A stretch of DNA of 64,000 nt, from positions 1 to 64,000 of the forward strand of contig NZ_CADIKI010000031.1 in NCBI RefSeq assembly GCF_902859935.1, read 5' to 3'. The position numbers and the translations under genes are program-made. The DNA is from Paraburkholderia fynbosensis (GTDB taxonomy: Bacteria > Pseudomonadota > Gammaproteobacteria > Burkholderiales > Burkholderiaceae). Positions 33,697-42,616 of this stretch are shown here, one piece after another; the stretch's first letter is position 1; every line of letters begins with the position of its first letter. The notes beneath the pieces were generated by a model, which was not told where the DNA came from, ran no database searches, and was given only the letters and a program-made list of their open reading frames with translations.

Positions 33697-35133
33697 ATGC
33701 AAAAAATATTGACGGCTGCAAGGGCCATGGAAACTCGCGCGTCCGCTCGCAACGATCCCGAGAGTGCCGCCGCAGTGGCACAGATCGGTGCGCGCATTGA
33801 CTTGCTGAACGGGTCAATGCGCCTTTGGGGGTGGGTCGCCCTGGTTGCGGTGGGCGGCTTCTTCGAAGTTTACGACCTTGCTTTGACGGCCCCCCTCTCG
33901 CCGGGCCTCGTGGCAGCGGGAATTTTCAAGACAGGTAATGCTGGCCTGTTTGGATTTTCCGACCAGGCAACCTTCATAGCAGCTACCTTCCTCGGTCTGT
34001 ATGTCGGTGTGATCGGCTTTGCAGGATTAGGAGATCGGTTCGGTCGCAAAGCCGTGTTCGCCTACGCGCTGGTCTCCTACGCTCTTGCGACGTTCGTCAT
34101 GGGGTTGCAGAACGACTCAATCTGGGTCTGTTGCTGGCGATTCATGGCGGGTGTCGGACTTGGCGCCGAGTCTGTTGCAATCGACTGCTTCATCGTGGAA
34201 ATCATGCCCAAGCACCTCCGGGGCAAAGCATTCGGCATGTGTAAATCCATCGAGTATTCTGCAATCCCTGTTGCAGCCCTGCTGGCGGCCATCTTGATCC
34301 CGCGCTCGATATTCGGCATCACGGGTTGGAGGTGGTTGACCTTCCTTCCAGCGGCGGGCGCGGCGGCATTCTGGATATTTCGCCGAAATCTGCCGGAGTC
34401 CCCGCGTTGGCTTGCATCCCAAGGACGTCGGGAGGAGGCGCACACCGTGCTCGATGCTTTTGACGGTGGAGGGCAGCCTGGCGGCCAGTCCGCGCCGGTT
34501 GCGCCAGCAGCGACAGAGCCCCGTACGGCACACAGCACTTCCCCTCGCTATGTGCGGAATGCCATGTTGATGATGATTGTCTACTTCGTCTTTCAGAATA
34601 TCGCCTACTACGGATTCAGCAACTGGATCCCCACCCTGCTTGAGGCGCAGGGTGTGCCGCTGAAGCACAGCTTGTTCTATACCTTCGGCGTCAGTCTTGC
34701 AGCGCCGTTGGGGCCAATAATGGTCGCCTTGCTGGCAGATCGATTCGAACGTAAGCACCAAATCATCGTTATTGGCCTTGTTGCCATTGTATTGGGTCTC
34801 ATCTTTGCACACTCTGTCTCGTCCATGGGCTGGATCAGCACGGGCGTCGGCCTGACGTTTGCGAATGCGGCCTTGAGCTTTCACGGTCATGCCTACCAAA
34901 GCGAGATCTTCCCCACGTCCATAAGGGCCCGCGCCGTTGGCTTCGTGTACTCATTTACGAGACTGTCGGCTGCGATCAGCGGGTACATCGTTGCCTTTGC
35001 TTTGACACGTGGCGGGGTCGCCACAGTGTTCCTTACGATCAGCAGTTGCATGCTCATCGCGGTACTCACCATCGGGCTGGCCGGCCCACGAACGCGCAAT
35101 AGGAGCTTTGAAGAAATAACAGGACAACCGTGA
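33697..35133 (+). CDS. MFS transporter (metabolite:proton symporter type)
   Basis: A 478-residue inner-membrane permease with 12 predicted helices. The loop 2-3 motif is GLGDRFGRKAVFAYALVSY, and RRNLPESPRWLASQGRREEA follows helix 6, as in the sugar-porter/aromatic-acid symporter families; the second-half motif is LLADRFERKHQI. An AGGAGG ribosome-binding site precedes the ATG. As the third gene of the AtuA-like operon it probably imports the substrate of that pathway, likely an organic acid. Confidence 0.88.
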   Translation: MQKILTAARAMETRASARNDPESAAAVAQIGARIDLLNGSMRLWGWVALVAVGGFFEVYDLALTAPLSPGLVAAGIFKTGNAGLFGFSDQATFIAATFLGLYVGVIGFAGLGDRFGRKAVFAYALVSYALATFVMGLQNDSIWVCCWRFMAGVGLGAESVAIDCFIVEIMPKHLRGKAFGMCKSIEYSAIPVAALLAAILIPRSIFGITGWRWLTFLPAAGAAAFWIFRRNLPESPRWLASQGRREEAHTVLDAFDGGGQPGGQSAPVAPAATEPRTAHSTSPRYVRNAMLMMIVYFVFQNIAYYGFSNWIPTLLEAQGVPLKHSLFYTFGVSLAAPLGPIMVALLADRFERKHQIIVIGLVAIVLGLIFAHSVSSMGWISTGVGLTFANAALSFHGHAYQSEIFPTSIRARAVGFVYSFTRLSAAISGYIVAFALTRGGVATVFLTISSCMLIAVLTIGLAGPRTRNRSFEEITGQP

Positions 35134-35614
35134 GCGAATCAGGCCAACATGACAACTTGGTCCCGCATGTACGCACGGTGAAGCATTTAATACCTGAACA
35201 ATAAATCGTGAAAATCTCGCTCCAAAGCGGCTTCGCTGGACGGCGTCGAGGAGCGAGATCATCGCGACGGCCGGTAATACCTTCGACCGCCGGACGCACC
35301 GGCATAGCCACTCCCGCTGGAGAGCCATCTCTTAGCTTGGATGGTATACCGGATGCACTCCGTCGCAGGAGACCATGTTTTTTTTGCTCTCAACCGCGCC
35401 GAAAGGCTGCGGTCGCAGCGCCGGTTTTATCTGCCGTTTGCCGGTAAGCCGAAGTTCTTGGAAGCGGCATTCCGGCAAAGATGTTTGGGCGTCGAGGAGA
35501 CAGACGCCTTTGGAGACCGTTTCCGATAACTCGCACTGCTGGCCCAAGTCTGGCGGACACGATTACGGGTAACGCTTAGACCATCACAATTCAAGTTTTT
35601 ATATAGGTCTACTA
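35134..35614. other. Upstream region of the porin gene
   Basis: No gene is recognised in this stretch of about 480 bp. Short frames exist on both strands but none has family character. The last 40 bp before 35615 are AT-richer (CAATTCAAGTTTTTATATAG) and probably carry the porin promoter or leader. Confidence 0.4.
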
Positions 35615-36673
35615 ATGAACAAGACACCTTTAGCTGCAATCTTGCTTTCCTCCGCATTCAATCTTGCACACGCACAGTCAAGTGTGAGCCTGTTCGGTAT
35701 TGTTGGCGGAGGCGTCAGGTGGGTTAGCGGAACGAAGGGAGGCTCGACAGTCGAATATTCCAACATCATCGCGCCGAACCGGTTCGGTCTGACCGGCTCA
35801 GAAGACATCGGAGGTGGAGTGAGGATCATTTTCCGTCTGGAAAATGGCTTTAACTCCTCGAATGGCTCCCTGGCGACGAATAACGTCCTGTGGTCCCGTC
35901 AGGCATATGTTGGATTGGATGGGACATATGGACGTCTGACGACGGGACGCCAGTTCAGTTCCTTTGAGGATTTAGGTATTTCTCTGGATCCCTCGCAGAT
36001 TGGTGGCGCAGATCCTGCGGTCACTCCGGGCGGGCTTCTCGGTGTTAACTTTTTCACCTTAGATAGCCGCTTCAACAATTCAGTGAAATATACAAACGGC
36101 TTCGGCGGAGCAAAGCTTAGCGCAAGCTATTCATTCGGAGGTGTCGCCGGGAACCAGCGTGCAGGATCCAACTACTCGGCGGCCGCTAGTTACGATACGG
36201 GATCTCTAAGGGGCGGTATTGCCTATCAACGCACCTACAATGCGGATGCAAGTCGGATAGCACAGAACTATTACGCCGGCGGCGTGTGGCAGATTGGACC
36301 CGTTCGCGTCTATCTCAGCTATCTGGTATTGACCGTGAGTGGTTCAGCGAAAGCTCCTTCACAGCGACGTAACGACGTACCGCAGGGCGGCATCGTCTGG
36401 CAAATTACGCCGGCATTGGCGGTGACTGCTGCCTATTACGATGACATCGCCAGCAACCTCGGCAATGTAAATGGCGCCAGTGGTCACAAGCGGACCGCCT
36501 ATGTGATAGGCGAGTATTTCCTCTCGAAGCGAACTGAGATTTACGTGGAAGCCGACCGAAATCATTTTTCCGGTGCCTACAAGAACGATCCGACGAATAT
36601 CGCTGTTCTCAACCGCAGCCCGGGGAGTTCCGGTATCACCGGTGTATCGGTGGGGCTACAAACAAAATTCTAA
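35615..36673 (+). CDS. Gram-negative porin (Burkholderia trimeric type)
   Basis: This 352-residue porin has a signal peptide cleaved after NLAHA (mature QSSVSLFGIVGGGVRW), the eyelet-side sequence APNRFGLTGSEDIGGGVRII, AYVGLDGTYGRLTTGRQFSS and a last strand ending in Phe (GVSVGLQTKF), the BAM recognition residue. It forms a general diffusion channel in the outer membrane. It stands alone; a hairpin at 36681-36710 follows. Its 3' end and downstream 110 bp are duplicated at the left edge of the window, where only the tail of a second porin remains. Confidence 0.93.
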   Translation: MNKTPLAAILLSSAFNLAHAQSSVSLFGIVGGGVRWVSGTKGGSTVEYSNIIAPNRFGLTGSEDIGGGVRIIFRLENGFNSSNGSLATNNVLWSRQAYVGLDGTYGRLTTGRQFSSFEDLGISLDPSQIGGADPAVTPGGLLGVNFFTLDSRFNNSVKYTNGFGGAKLSASYSFGGVAGNQRAGSNYSAAASYDTGSLRGGIAYQRTYNADASRIAQNYYAGGVWQIGPVRVYLSYLVLTVSGSAKAPSQRRNDVPQGGIVWQITPALAVTAAYYDDIASNLGNVNGASGHKRTAYVIGEYFLSKRTEIYVEADRNHFSGAYKNDPTNIAVLNRSPGSSGITGVSVGLQTKF

Positions 36674-36680
36674 GATGGCG

Positions 36681-36710
36681 TATCGGCGGGCGCATGGAGT
36701 TTACCGCCGA
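36681..36710 (+). terminator. Hairpin after the porin
   Basis: ATCGGCGG (36681-36688) pairs with CCGCCGAT (36703-36710), 8 bp with a 14-nt loop, starting 8 bp after the stop codon and followed by TTTC. The same hairpin with a changed loop follows the porin remnant at 259-286, so the stem is conserved between copies. Confidence 0.6.
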
Positions 36711-36768
36711 TTTCCCAAGCAATCTAACAAACACTCAGCGTAGCAGATATGTATTACAGTGAGGGGCG

Positions 36769-37545
36769 TCACATTGGCGTGGACGACTCCGGACGCCCCA
36801 GCTTCACCATTTGCCTGAACATGAAGTGCGGCGCAACGCGGCTGGCGATTTTCAGCAGATTGCTTAACCCGGGGCGAATCTCGGGTTTCCCGGCTTCGAT
36901 ACCCTCGATCGCATGCTTCACAAGCACACTCACGTCCATGCCCCTTTCCCCTTTCATTTCCTCGGCGAATTCGCCACGGAACAGTGGCGTCTCGGTGCCT
37001 GGAGGCGCTAGTTCGACTACCGACACGGAAGAGTCCTCCAGCTGAGCTCTCAGACACCGCGTATAAGCGTGAATCGCGGCCTTTGACGCGCTATATACAG
37101 GCGAGGCAGGAAACGGAATAAACGCGAGGCCTGACGATACATTCACGATCAGGCTGCCCTTCCGACGGCGCAACAAAGGAAGGAACGCCTGGATCATCCA
37201 CATTGGTCCCTTCAGATTCCCATCGATCTCGGTAGTCAGATCACTCAACTCATATTGCTGCCCGAGCTTGATGTTACGCATCGTACCTGCGTTGTTCACC
37301 AGCGTGTCCAGCAATGGAAACCGGTTCGACACGATTTCGTACAGTGACTCGACACTCGCTGGATTGCTGACATCGCTCTCAAATGCATGCAGCCCCTGTA
37401 TAGCTTGTTGCGCCGCTTCCAGCCTCTCGGGCGAGCGCCCAGTGACAATCACAGTGTTGCCTCGCGCGGTCAGTTGCTTCGCGAACTCCAGACCAATACC
37501 GCTGGTTCCCCCCGTAATCAACACGGTCCTTCCGTTCATTTTCAT
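36769..37545 (-). CDS. Short-chain dehydrogenase (DltE-like SDR)
   Basis: A 258-residue NAD(P)-dependent oxidoreductase with TGGTSGIG cofactor motif, NNAG at about residue 85, catalytic Ser in VNVSSG and YSASK as the active-site YxxxK. The residues LAPPGTETPLF follow, as in the DltE-type group. Met at 37545 was chosen because the longer frame adds an unconserved lead. The stop codon lies inside sequence shared with the left edge of the window, so the last few codons may not be original. It diverges from an HxlR regulator gene at 37652, which probably controls it. Confidence 0.88.
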   Translation of the reverse strand: MKMNGRTVLITGGTSGIGLEFAKQLTARGNTVIVTGRSPERLEAAQQAIQGLHAFESDVSNPASVESLYEIVSNRFPLLDTLVNNAGTMRNIKLGQQYELSDLTTEIDGNLKGPMWMIQAFLPLLRRRKGSLIVNVSSGLAFIPFPASPVYSASKAAIHAYTRCLRAQLEDSSVSVVELAPPGTETPLFRGEFAEEMKGERGMDVSVLVKHAIEGIEAGKPEIRPGLSNLLKIASRVAPHFMFRQMVKLGRPESSTPM

Positions 37546-37651
37546 CAGGTTGCCCCTACCAGGTTGAGCACGAGCGTAGTTTGAAGGGCATACTCGCCAT
37601 TGGGAAGAAGGCACCTGAAAGTCATATACTTACCAAACGGAGAGTGTCGAT

Positions 37652-38086
37652 ATGGCGCAAGTCCCCAAGTTCACCGAGGAACAGATTGCGGCCGCACAGT
37701 ACTACGCCAGCCTTACTCCGCCGATCAATCTTGATCCGCGGATTGTGTCCCTGGTCAGGGATCTGATTGGCCGCGTTGCCGATAAATGGACGATGTTGAT
37801 TCTCGATGTACTAGCGGAGAAGTCACCGCTCCGTTTCAGCCGCCTTGGCGAGATGATTGGAGGTATCAGCCAGAAAATGCTTACCCAGACCCTGCGCGCA
37901 ATGGAACGGGATGGCCTCGTTGTACGCACCGTGTATCCAGTCGTGCCGCCCAAGGTTGAGTACAAGCTCACGGATCTGGGAATCACATTGGGTGCGGCGT
38001 TTTGTGGGGTGTGGGTCTGGGCTGCCAACAATCTGGACGCGGTCGAGGAGGCGCGCCGCGATTTTGACAATCGTGCGGCGGGATGA
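37652..38086 (+). CDS. HxlR-family transcriptional regulator
   Basis: A 144-residue winged-helix regulator with RVADKWTMLILDVLAEKSPL and GISQKMLTQTLRAMERDGLV, then the wing VPPKVEYKLTDLG. HxlR proteins typically control a divergently transcribed oxidoreductase in response to electrophiles or quinones. Here the divergent partner is the SDR at 36769-37545, 106 bp away. Confidence 0.9.
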   Translation: MAQVPKFTEEQIAAAQYYASLTPPINLDPRIVSLVRDLIGRVADKWTMLILDVLAEKSPLRFSRLGEMIGGISQKMLTQTLRAMERDGLVVRTVYPVVPPKVEYKLTDLGITLGAAFCGVWVWAANNLDAVEEARRDFDNRAAG

Positions 38087-38345
38087 GGGCGGCGGTCATT
38101 GCTCGGCGGGCAGTTCTCAAGCGAGATCCACGGCCACTGCATAGTAAGGGGCGGATAATTTGTTGGCTGAATGGCCAGCGCCTTTTTACGATCACGATCG
38201 TGCATTGCCACGGCAGTCTTGGCCGCACCTACCCTGCTGCAATAGAGCTGTTCACCACGTGGTACGCACCGGTCTGGCTCGTCTGGGCGAGGCGATTGGC
38301 GGTCTCGGAGGTTCGCTGGGAAGTGGTCGTATCCTGCTCTTCCTG

Positions 38346-38717
38346 TCAGGCCTCGTACCGCTCGTCATAGGCTTCCTGTGCCTGCTCGATTTCACGCAAA
38401 TGCTTGATCGACCATTCATACACCGCACCGAACGGAACCTGCAGTGTACGACCGAGTTCGGTGATCGAATATTCGACGGCGACTGGCGAGGTATCGAGCA
38501 CCTTCCGGGCGATCAGTCCATTGCGCTCCAGACGCCGCAAGGCTTGCGTGAGCGCCTTGTGTGTAATTCCTTCCAGCCTTCGTCTTATTTCGTTGAAGCG
38601 TGTCGGGTTCTCGGTGAGCAGCGTGAGGATCATGACTGACCATTTGTTGGCCACCTGATCGAAGAAAGAGCGCGCAGCGCAGTCCGCGAAGAACACCGTA
38701 TCAACCTGGCATGTCAT
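38346..38717 (-). CDS. HxlR-family transcriptional regulator (second)
   Basis: The winged helix reads QVANKWSVMILTLLTENPTR and GITHKALTQALRRLERNGLI, then SPVAVEYSITELGRTLQVPF. The longest frame starts at 38777, but nested palindromes occupy 38734-38773, so Met at 38717 (MTCQVDTVFFADC) is the more likely start, giving 123 residues. A Cys near the N-terminus fits the redox- or electrophile-sensing form of HxlR. It diverges from the alpha/beta hydrolase gene at 38870 and the ene-reductase behind it. Confidence 0.85.
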   Translation of the reverse strand: MTCQVDTVFFADCAARSFFDQVANKWSVMILTLLTENPTRFNEIRRRLEGITHKALTQALRRLERNGLIARKVLDTSPVAVEYSITELGRTLQVPFGAVYEWSIKHLREIEQAQEAYDERYEA

Positions 38718-38733
38718 GCCGATATCCCCCCGT

Positions 38734-38773
38734 ATATCTACGCACTCACAGGTGCGTAATTGACCGTAGATAT
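38734..38773. promoter_or_regulatory. Nested inverted repeats between HxlR and hydrolase genes
   Basis: An inner palindrome TACGCAC-6-GTGCGTA (38739-38758) overlaps an outer pair ATATCTACG (38734-38742) and CGTAGATAT (38765-38773). The site lies in the divergent control region and is a strong candidate for the HxlR operator. Confidence 0.6.
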
Positions 38774-38869
38774 CCAATGTATACCATAGACGTCACGACC
38801 AACTGCTCGAAGTTCCGAGCCTGGCTCGCGCTGTTGGCGCAGGTGACCAGCCGACGACCTGGGGGCATC

Positions 38870-39769
38870 ATGGAGTACAAACGATGGAAAAAAAATCGGC
38901 GCGACCCGTTTCGATACGACGGGTTGAATCTCGCTGTCAGCGGTGGAAATGCAACGACGCTTCCTCTGGGCGGCGCTCACTTAACGACTCGACCGAGCGC
39001 GAAGCTCTTCGCAACGGAGGCTGGCGCTGGCAAGAACGTGATGTTCCTCCACGGCTGGACTTGTGATTCCCACGACTGGAGCTGGCAACTGCCATTGTTC
39101 GAGAGCAGGTATCGCGTCATTGCCGTCGACCTGCGCGGACATGGCAGATCTGAGGTCATGCCGTCGGGTGCTTACACGCCCGACGACTACGTTGACGATA
39201 TCGAGGCATTGATGTCGATCCGCTATCCCGGCCAGGAGTTCATCATTGTCGGCCATTCCATGGGCGGTCAGATCGCCGCCCGCCTCGCCGCCAAGCGACC
39301 GGATCTCGTCAGCGCCGTTGTATCTGTCGATGGTGCGCTCGGTTTTTCAGGTGATGCCGTGCAAGTCTTCGCCAAGACCACAGAAGCGCTAAATATCGGA
39401 GACCCGAGCACGGTGGTCTCAGCCTTATTCCAGAACGTCTATGGTCCATTGACCGATCCGGCATATAGGCGCTGGCACGCAAGACGCGTCCAGGGTATGC
39501 CGCCGCACGTCGTACGTGAATCGTTCGGCCCGCTTTTCTTCGGATCTGACCAGGTGGGCCTGGGCGAAGCGAGTGCGAAATTCTGCCGCAGCCTGACTGT
39601 TCCCTTCTACCACCTTTGTCTCAATGAGGCTCAAGCAGAGCACATGCGCGCGTGGTTCTCGCACCCGAAATCGAAAGTCGAAGCCTGGGTCGACGCAGGA
39701 CACTGGATCATGCTGGACCACAAGGACGACATCAACAATGCGATGACCGCGTGGCTCGACGCGCTCTAA
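38870..39769 (+). CDS. Alpha/beta hydrolase
   Basis: About 299 residues. The nucleophile elbow is VGHSMGGQIAARLAA (catalytic Ser), the oxyanion strand reads FLHGWTCDSHDW, and the catalytic His lies in DAGHWIMLDH. The body resembles haloperoxidase/esterase-type hydrolases. Met at 38870 with GGGGGC upstream was chosen over the longer frame, which overlaps the regulatory palindromes. An ene-reductase gene follows and overlaps, so the two are co-expressed under the HxlR regulator. Confidence 0.85.
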   Translation: MEYKRWKKNRRDPFRYDGLNLAVSGGNATTLPLGGAHLTTRPSAKLFATEAGAGKNVMFLHGWTCDSHDWSWQLPLFESRYRVIAVDLRGHGRSEVMPSGAYTPDDYVDDIEALMSIRYPGQEFIIVGHSMGGQIAARLAAKRPDLVSAVVSVDGALGFSGDAVQVFAKTTEALNIGDPSTVVSALFQNVYGPLTDPAYRRWHARRVQGMPPHVVRESFGPLFFGSDQVGLGEASAKFCRSLTVPFYHLCLNEAQAEHMRAWFSHPKSKVEAWVDAGHWIMLDHKDDINNAMTAWLDAL

Positions 39770-40914
39770 CCAGGCAACCCTTCTTAATCCCAAGATATCC
39801 GACGTCCAATCTTGACGTCCTATTCAGCCCCTACCGGCTAAACGCCCTCGATCTGCCTAATCGCGTTGTCATGGCTCCGATGACGCGGTCCTTTTCTCTA
39901 AACGGAGTCCCGACCGCCGAGGTCGCTGCGTATTATCGCCGCCGCGCGGAGCACGGCGTCGGTCTCATCATCACGGAGGGGACTGGAGTCGCTCGACCGG
40001 CTGCACTCAACGAACCTCATATCCCCTGTTTCCACGGTGAAGCAGCTCTTGGGGGCTGGAAGAAAGTGGTAGACGAGGTTCATGCCGCAGGGGGACGCAT
40101 TGCCCCGCAACTTTGGCATGTAGGAGGGAAGTGCTCGAATGCTGTGCCGGACTGGATACCGCCAGCCCCCTATGAGAGCCCTTCGGGCCTTTCGATCACA
40201 GTCGAGTCCATCGGCCAAGCGATGAGCGAGATCGACGTGGCCGACACCATCGATGCTTTTGCACGCGCGGCGGCCGATGCCGAGCGACTGGGTTTTGACG
40301 GCGTCGAACTGCACGGTGCGCATGGTTATCTGATCAATCAGTTTTTCTCGGAAGACTTCAATCTGCGCAGCGATCTGTATGGCGGTTCGACGCTCATCGA
40401 GCGCTCCCGCTTTGCGATCGAGATCCTCAAGGCAATCCGTTCGGTAGTGAGCCCAGGATTTCCGGTCATTTTGCGCCTCTCGCAGTGGAAGCCGAAGGAC
40501 CTCAGTGCGCGGCTCGCTAGTACGCCACAGATGCTCGAACAGTGGCTCGGCGTGCTCGTCGACGCCGGTGCCGATGCATTTCACCTCTCTCAGCCGACAT
40601 TCTGGCAACCCGCCTTTCCCGAGTTTGACGACCAGCTCAATCTGGCCGGCTGGGCCAAGAAGCTCGTGGACGTCACATCCATCACGGTCGGCTCCGTGGG
40701 ACTAAGCGGAGATGTCTATGAATCCTTTGCGGGAAAGAGCGCCCGCGCCGCATCGCTGAACGGGCTTGTTGCACGACTAGAGCGTGACGAGTTCGATCTG
40801 GTTGCAGTCGGACGTCCGTTGCTGCAGGATCCTGTATGGCTTGAGAAGATACGGCAAGGGCGCTCCGATCAGATTGCTGATTTCACACCGGCTGCCTTTT
40901 CGACGCTGAGTTAG
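39751..40914 (+). CDS. Old yellow enzyme-type ene-reductase (FMN), H/H active site
   Basis: A TIM-barrel flavoenzyme: LFSPYRLNALDLPNRVVMAP at the N-terminus, APQLWHVGGKCSN, the active site VELHGAHGYLINQFFSEDFN and VGRPLLQDPVW for phosphate binding. The substrate-binding pair is His-His (HGAH), as in some 12-oxophytodienoate reductases, while the paralog at 47863 has His-Asn. It should reduce activated C=C bonds with NAD(P)H. No ATG lies near the expected start; GTG at 39751, overlapping the hydrolase gene end, is the best candidate. Coupling to the hydrolase is likely. Confidence 0.82.
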   Translation: MARRALTRQPFLIPRYPTSNLDVLFSPYRLNALDLPNRVVMAPMTRSFSLNGVPTAEVAAYYRRRAEHGVGLIITEGTGVARPAALNEPHIPCFHGEAALGGWKKVVDEVHAAGGRIAPQLWHVGGKCSNAVPDWIPPAPYESPSGLSITVESIGQAMSEIDVADTIDAFARAAADAERLGFDGVELHGAHGYLINQFFSEDFNLRSDLYGGSTLIERSRFAIEILKAIRSVVSPGFPVILRLSQWKPKDLSARLASTPQMLEQWLGVLVDAGADAFHLSQPTFWQPAFPEFDDQLNLAGWAKKLVDVTSITVGSVGLSGDVYESFAGKSARAASLNGLVARLERDEFDLVAVGRPLLQDPVWLEKIRQGRSDQIADFTPAAFSTLS

Positions 40915-41103
40915 CCAATATTTCGGGATTTGCGGGCTATGCATCGCGATGCAACCACCAGTCGCAGACGAAGCGGCCCACAGTGCCAAGCAAAGCGTGG
41001 CCCGATGGAGTTGCGACGTGAAGGATCGTTGCCACCAGAGTTGTCGAGCCTGTGAGATTTTTTGTGTGTCGAGGTCATGAGACGATAACGGAAATAATGT
41101 CCA

Positions 41104-41373
41104 ATGACCGAAACAACAGTGACCAGGAAGAGCAAGTGGCGCTCACGCAATTCAAAGGCATCCCGCGCGCGTGAGCGATACATCGAGCGGCTCGAGCAGA
41201 AGCAGGCGAAAGGTCGGGTGATCCAGCAGGCCACGCGGATCGTGATGGACTCGCGCGGCATGTCTGAGGAAGATGCGTATCAGTTGCTGCGCACGCAGGC
41301 CATGCTCAAGCGCGAACAGATCGAGACGGTGGCTGGCGAGATCGTCAAGGCGCACGAAACGCTGAGTTTCTAG
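41104..41373 (+). CDS. Short ANTAR-domain protein
   Basis: An 89-residue protein. Residues 25-88 read RYIERLEQKQAKGRVIQQAT then RIVMDSRGMSEEDAYQLLRT, with MLKREQIETVAGEIV at the end, the three-helix ANTAR RNA-binding fold used in transcription antitermination. Normal ANTAR proteins carry a receiver, GAF or nitrate-sensor domain in front; here only a basic lead (TRKSKWRSRNSKAS) is present. It may be a truncated regulator or a genuine stand-alone ANTAR protein. Confidence 0.65.
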   Translation: MTETTVTRKSKWRSRNSKASRARERYIERLEQKQAKGRVIQQATRIVMDSRGMSEEDAYQLLRTQAMLKREQIETVAGEIVKAHETLSF

Positions 41374-41391
41374 CGGCGGCGCGGCGGTCCG

Positions 41392-41538
41392 TCAAACTGC
41401 GTCATGACGCACGCCGAAGGCCTTAACGACATTCACCCAATACGTTGCGCCCACAGGTAACGCGGCGTCGTTAAAGTCGTAATGCGGATTATGCAAGGGT
41501 ACCGCACTGGCCGCAGCACCGGTCGAGCGTTGCGGCAT
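41392..41538 (-). pseudogene. M20-type amidohydrolase C-terminal fragment
   Basis: 48 codons read VPLHNPHYDFNDAALPVGAT then YWVNVVKAFG, the C-terminal motif of M20/hippurate-hydrolase-like aminoacylases (LHNPxYDFND). The rest of the gene is absent and a TGA lies two codons upstream. Confidence 0.65.
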
Positions 41539-41572
41539 ACTTCACGCTGCAGAAGAACTCAGTGAGGTGCAA

Positions 41573-41683
41573 ATGGATTCAGCGCAGGACAAGATCACCG
41601 GCGAAATCGTCGAAGCCGAACAACTCTGGCTCATCTCCGAGGTCGACAAGAACCGGTATGCATTTACATTTGCTCCTCTTTAG
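41573..41683 (+). pseudogene. Short N-terminal fragment of an unknown gene
   Basis: 36 codons starting MDSAQDKITGEIVEAEQLWL. The sequence resembles the beginning of a larger Burkholderia hypothetical protein I recall only loosely, and it breaks off after DKNRYAFTF. It is placed as a remnant because of its abrupt end. Confidence 0.35.
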
Positions 41684-41764
41684 TATTTGCGATAGCATAG
41701 AAGCTACGAACAATAGCCAAAAAGCAAAGGACGTTAACTTACGGAACGGAAGGGGGAGCGAGCT

Positions 41765-42592
41765 ATGACTAACTTTTTCGACACGGACGGGGGCAGGCTT
41801 GCCGTAGAGATTGAAGGTGAGGGGCCTCTCGTTATCTGTTCGCCGGCGATGAGCGATACTCGCGACGCCTATGGACCGCTCGCCGAGTTCCTGGTGGCCC
41901 GCGGATATCGCGTCGCGCGTATCGATCTTCGCGGACATGGTGACAGCACGACGAACTTCAATCGCTACGGCGACGAAGCTATCGCCGAGGATTTCCTGAC
42001 CGTCATCGAAGCGCTTGGCGGAGGCCCGGCGGTATTGGCAGGTGCGTCCCTATCGGCCGCCGCCGCCGTGATGGCGGCGGCCCGTCGTCCCGATCAGGTT
42101 GCCGGTCTCGTGCTCCTGGCGCCTTTCCTCCGCAACGGCATCAGCGAGCTGATGCGCGGGATTTTCAGGTTCATGCTCCTGCGGCCGTGGGGCCCCCCGT
42201 TCTGGCGCGGTCAATCCGCCAAGCTTTGGCCGGGTCTCGGCGACAAGGCCAGCGAGCGGGCAGCCATCAAAACCGCATCTCTGATGCGCCCCGGGCATTG
42301 GGCCGCCTTCCAGGCTACGGTCGCCGGCGCCGATCATCGTGTCGCCGCGCCGTCGATCGGTCGCGTCAAGGCTCCGGTTCTTGTCGTGATCGGTGATGTT
42401 GATCCGGACTGGAAAGACCCGTTGGGTGAAGCGAAATGGGTGGCATCGAACTTCAAGGATGTGGATACACTCACGGTGACCGGAGCCGGCCACGCACCCA
42501 TGCTTGAACGCCCGGAGATCGTTGGCCCAGCCGTCTCCAAGTTTCTGGAGAAGATCCGCGTGAATGGCGCTTTCAAGCCCAGCAATTCCTAG
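41765..42592 (+). CDS. Alpha/beta hydrolase
   Basis: A 275-residue single-domain hydrolase. The nucleophile elbow is AGASLSAAAAV (Ser in GASLS), the early strand reads GYRVARIDLRGHGDS, and the catalytic His lies in VTGAGHAPMLERPE. The acid residue is probably in GDVDPDW. The substrate is unknown. It begins a plus-strand group with a TetR regulator, a DUF4260 protein and a second, truncated hydrolase gene, and the TetR protein probably controls it. Confidence 0.85.
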   Translation: MTNFFDTDGGRLAVEIEGEGPLVICSPAMSDTRDAYGPLAEFLVARGYRVARIDLRGHGDSTTNFNRYGDEAIAEDFLTVIEALGGGPAVLAGASLSAAAAVMAAARRPDQVAGLVLLAPFLRNGISELMRGIFRFMLLRPWGPPFWRGQSAKLWPGLGDKASERAAIKTASLMRPGHWAAFQATVAGADHRVAAPSIGRVKAPVLVVIGDVDPDWKDPLGEAKWVASNFKDVDTLTVTGAGHAPMLERPEIVGPAVSKFLEKIRVNGAFKPSNS

Positions 42593-42616
42593 GGCTGGGC
42601 CAGACTGGAGAAGACC

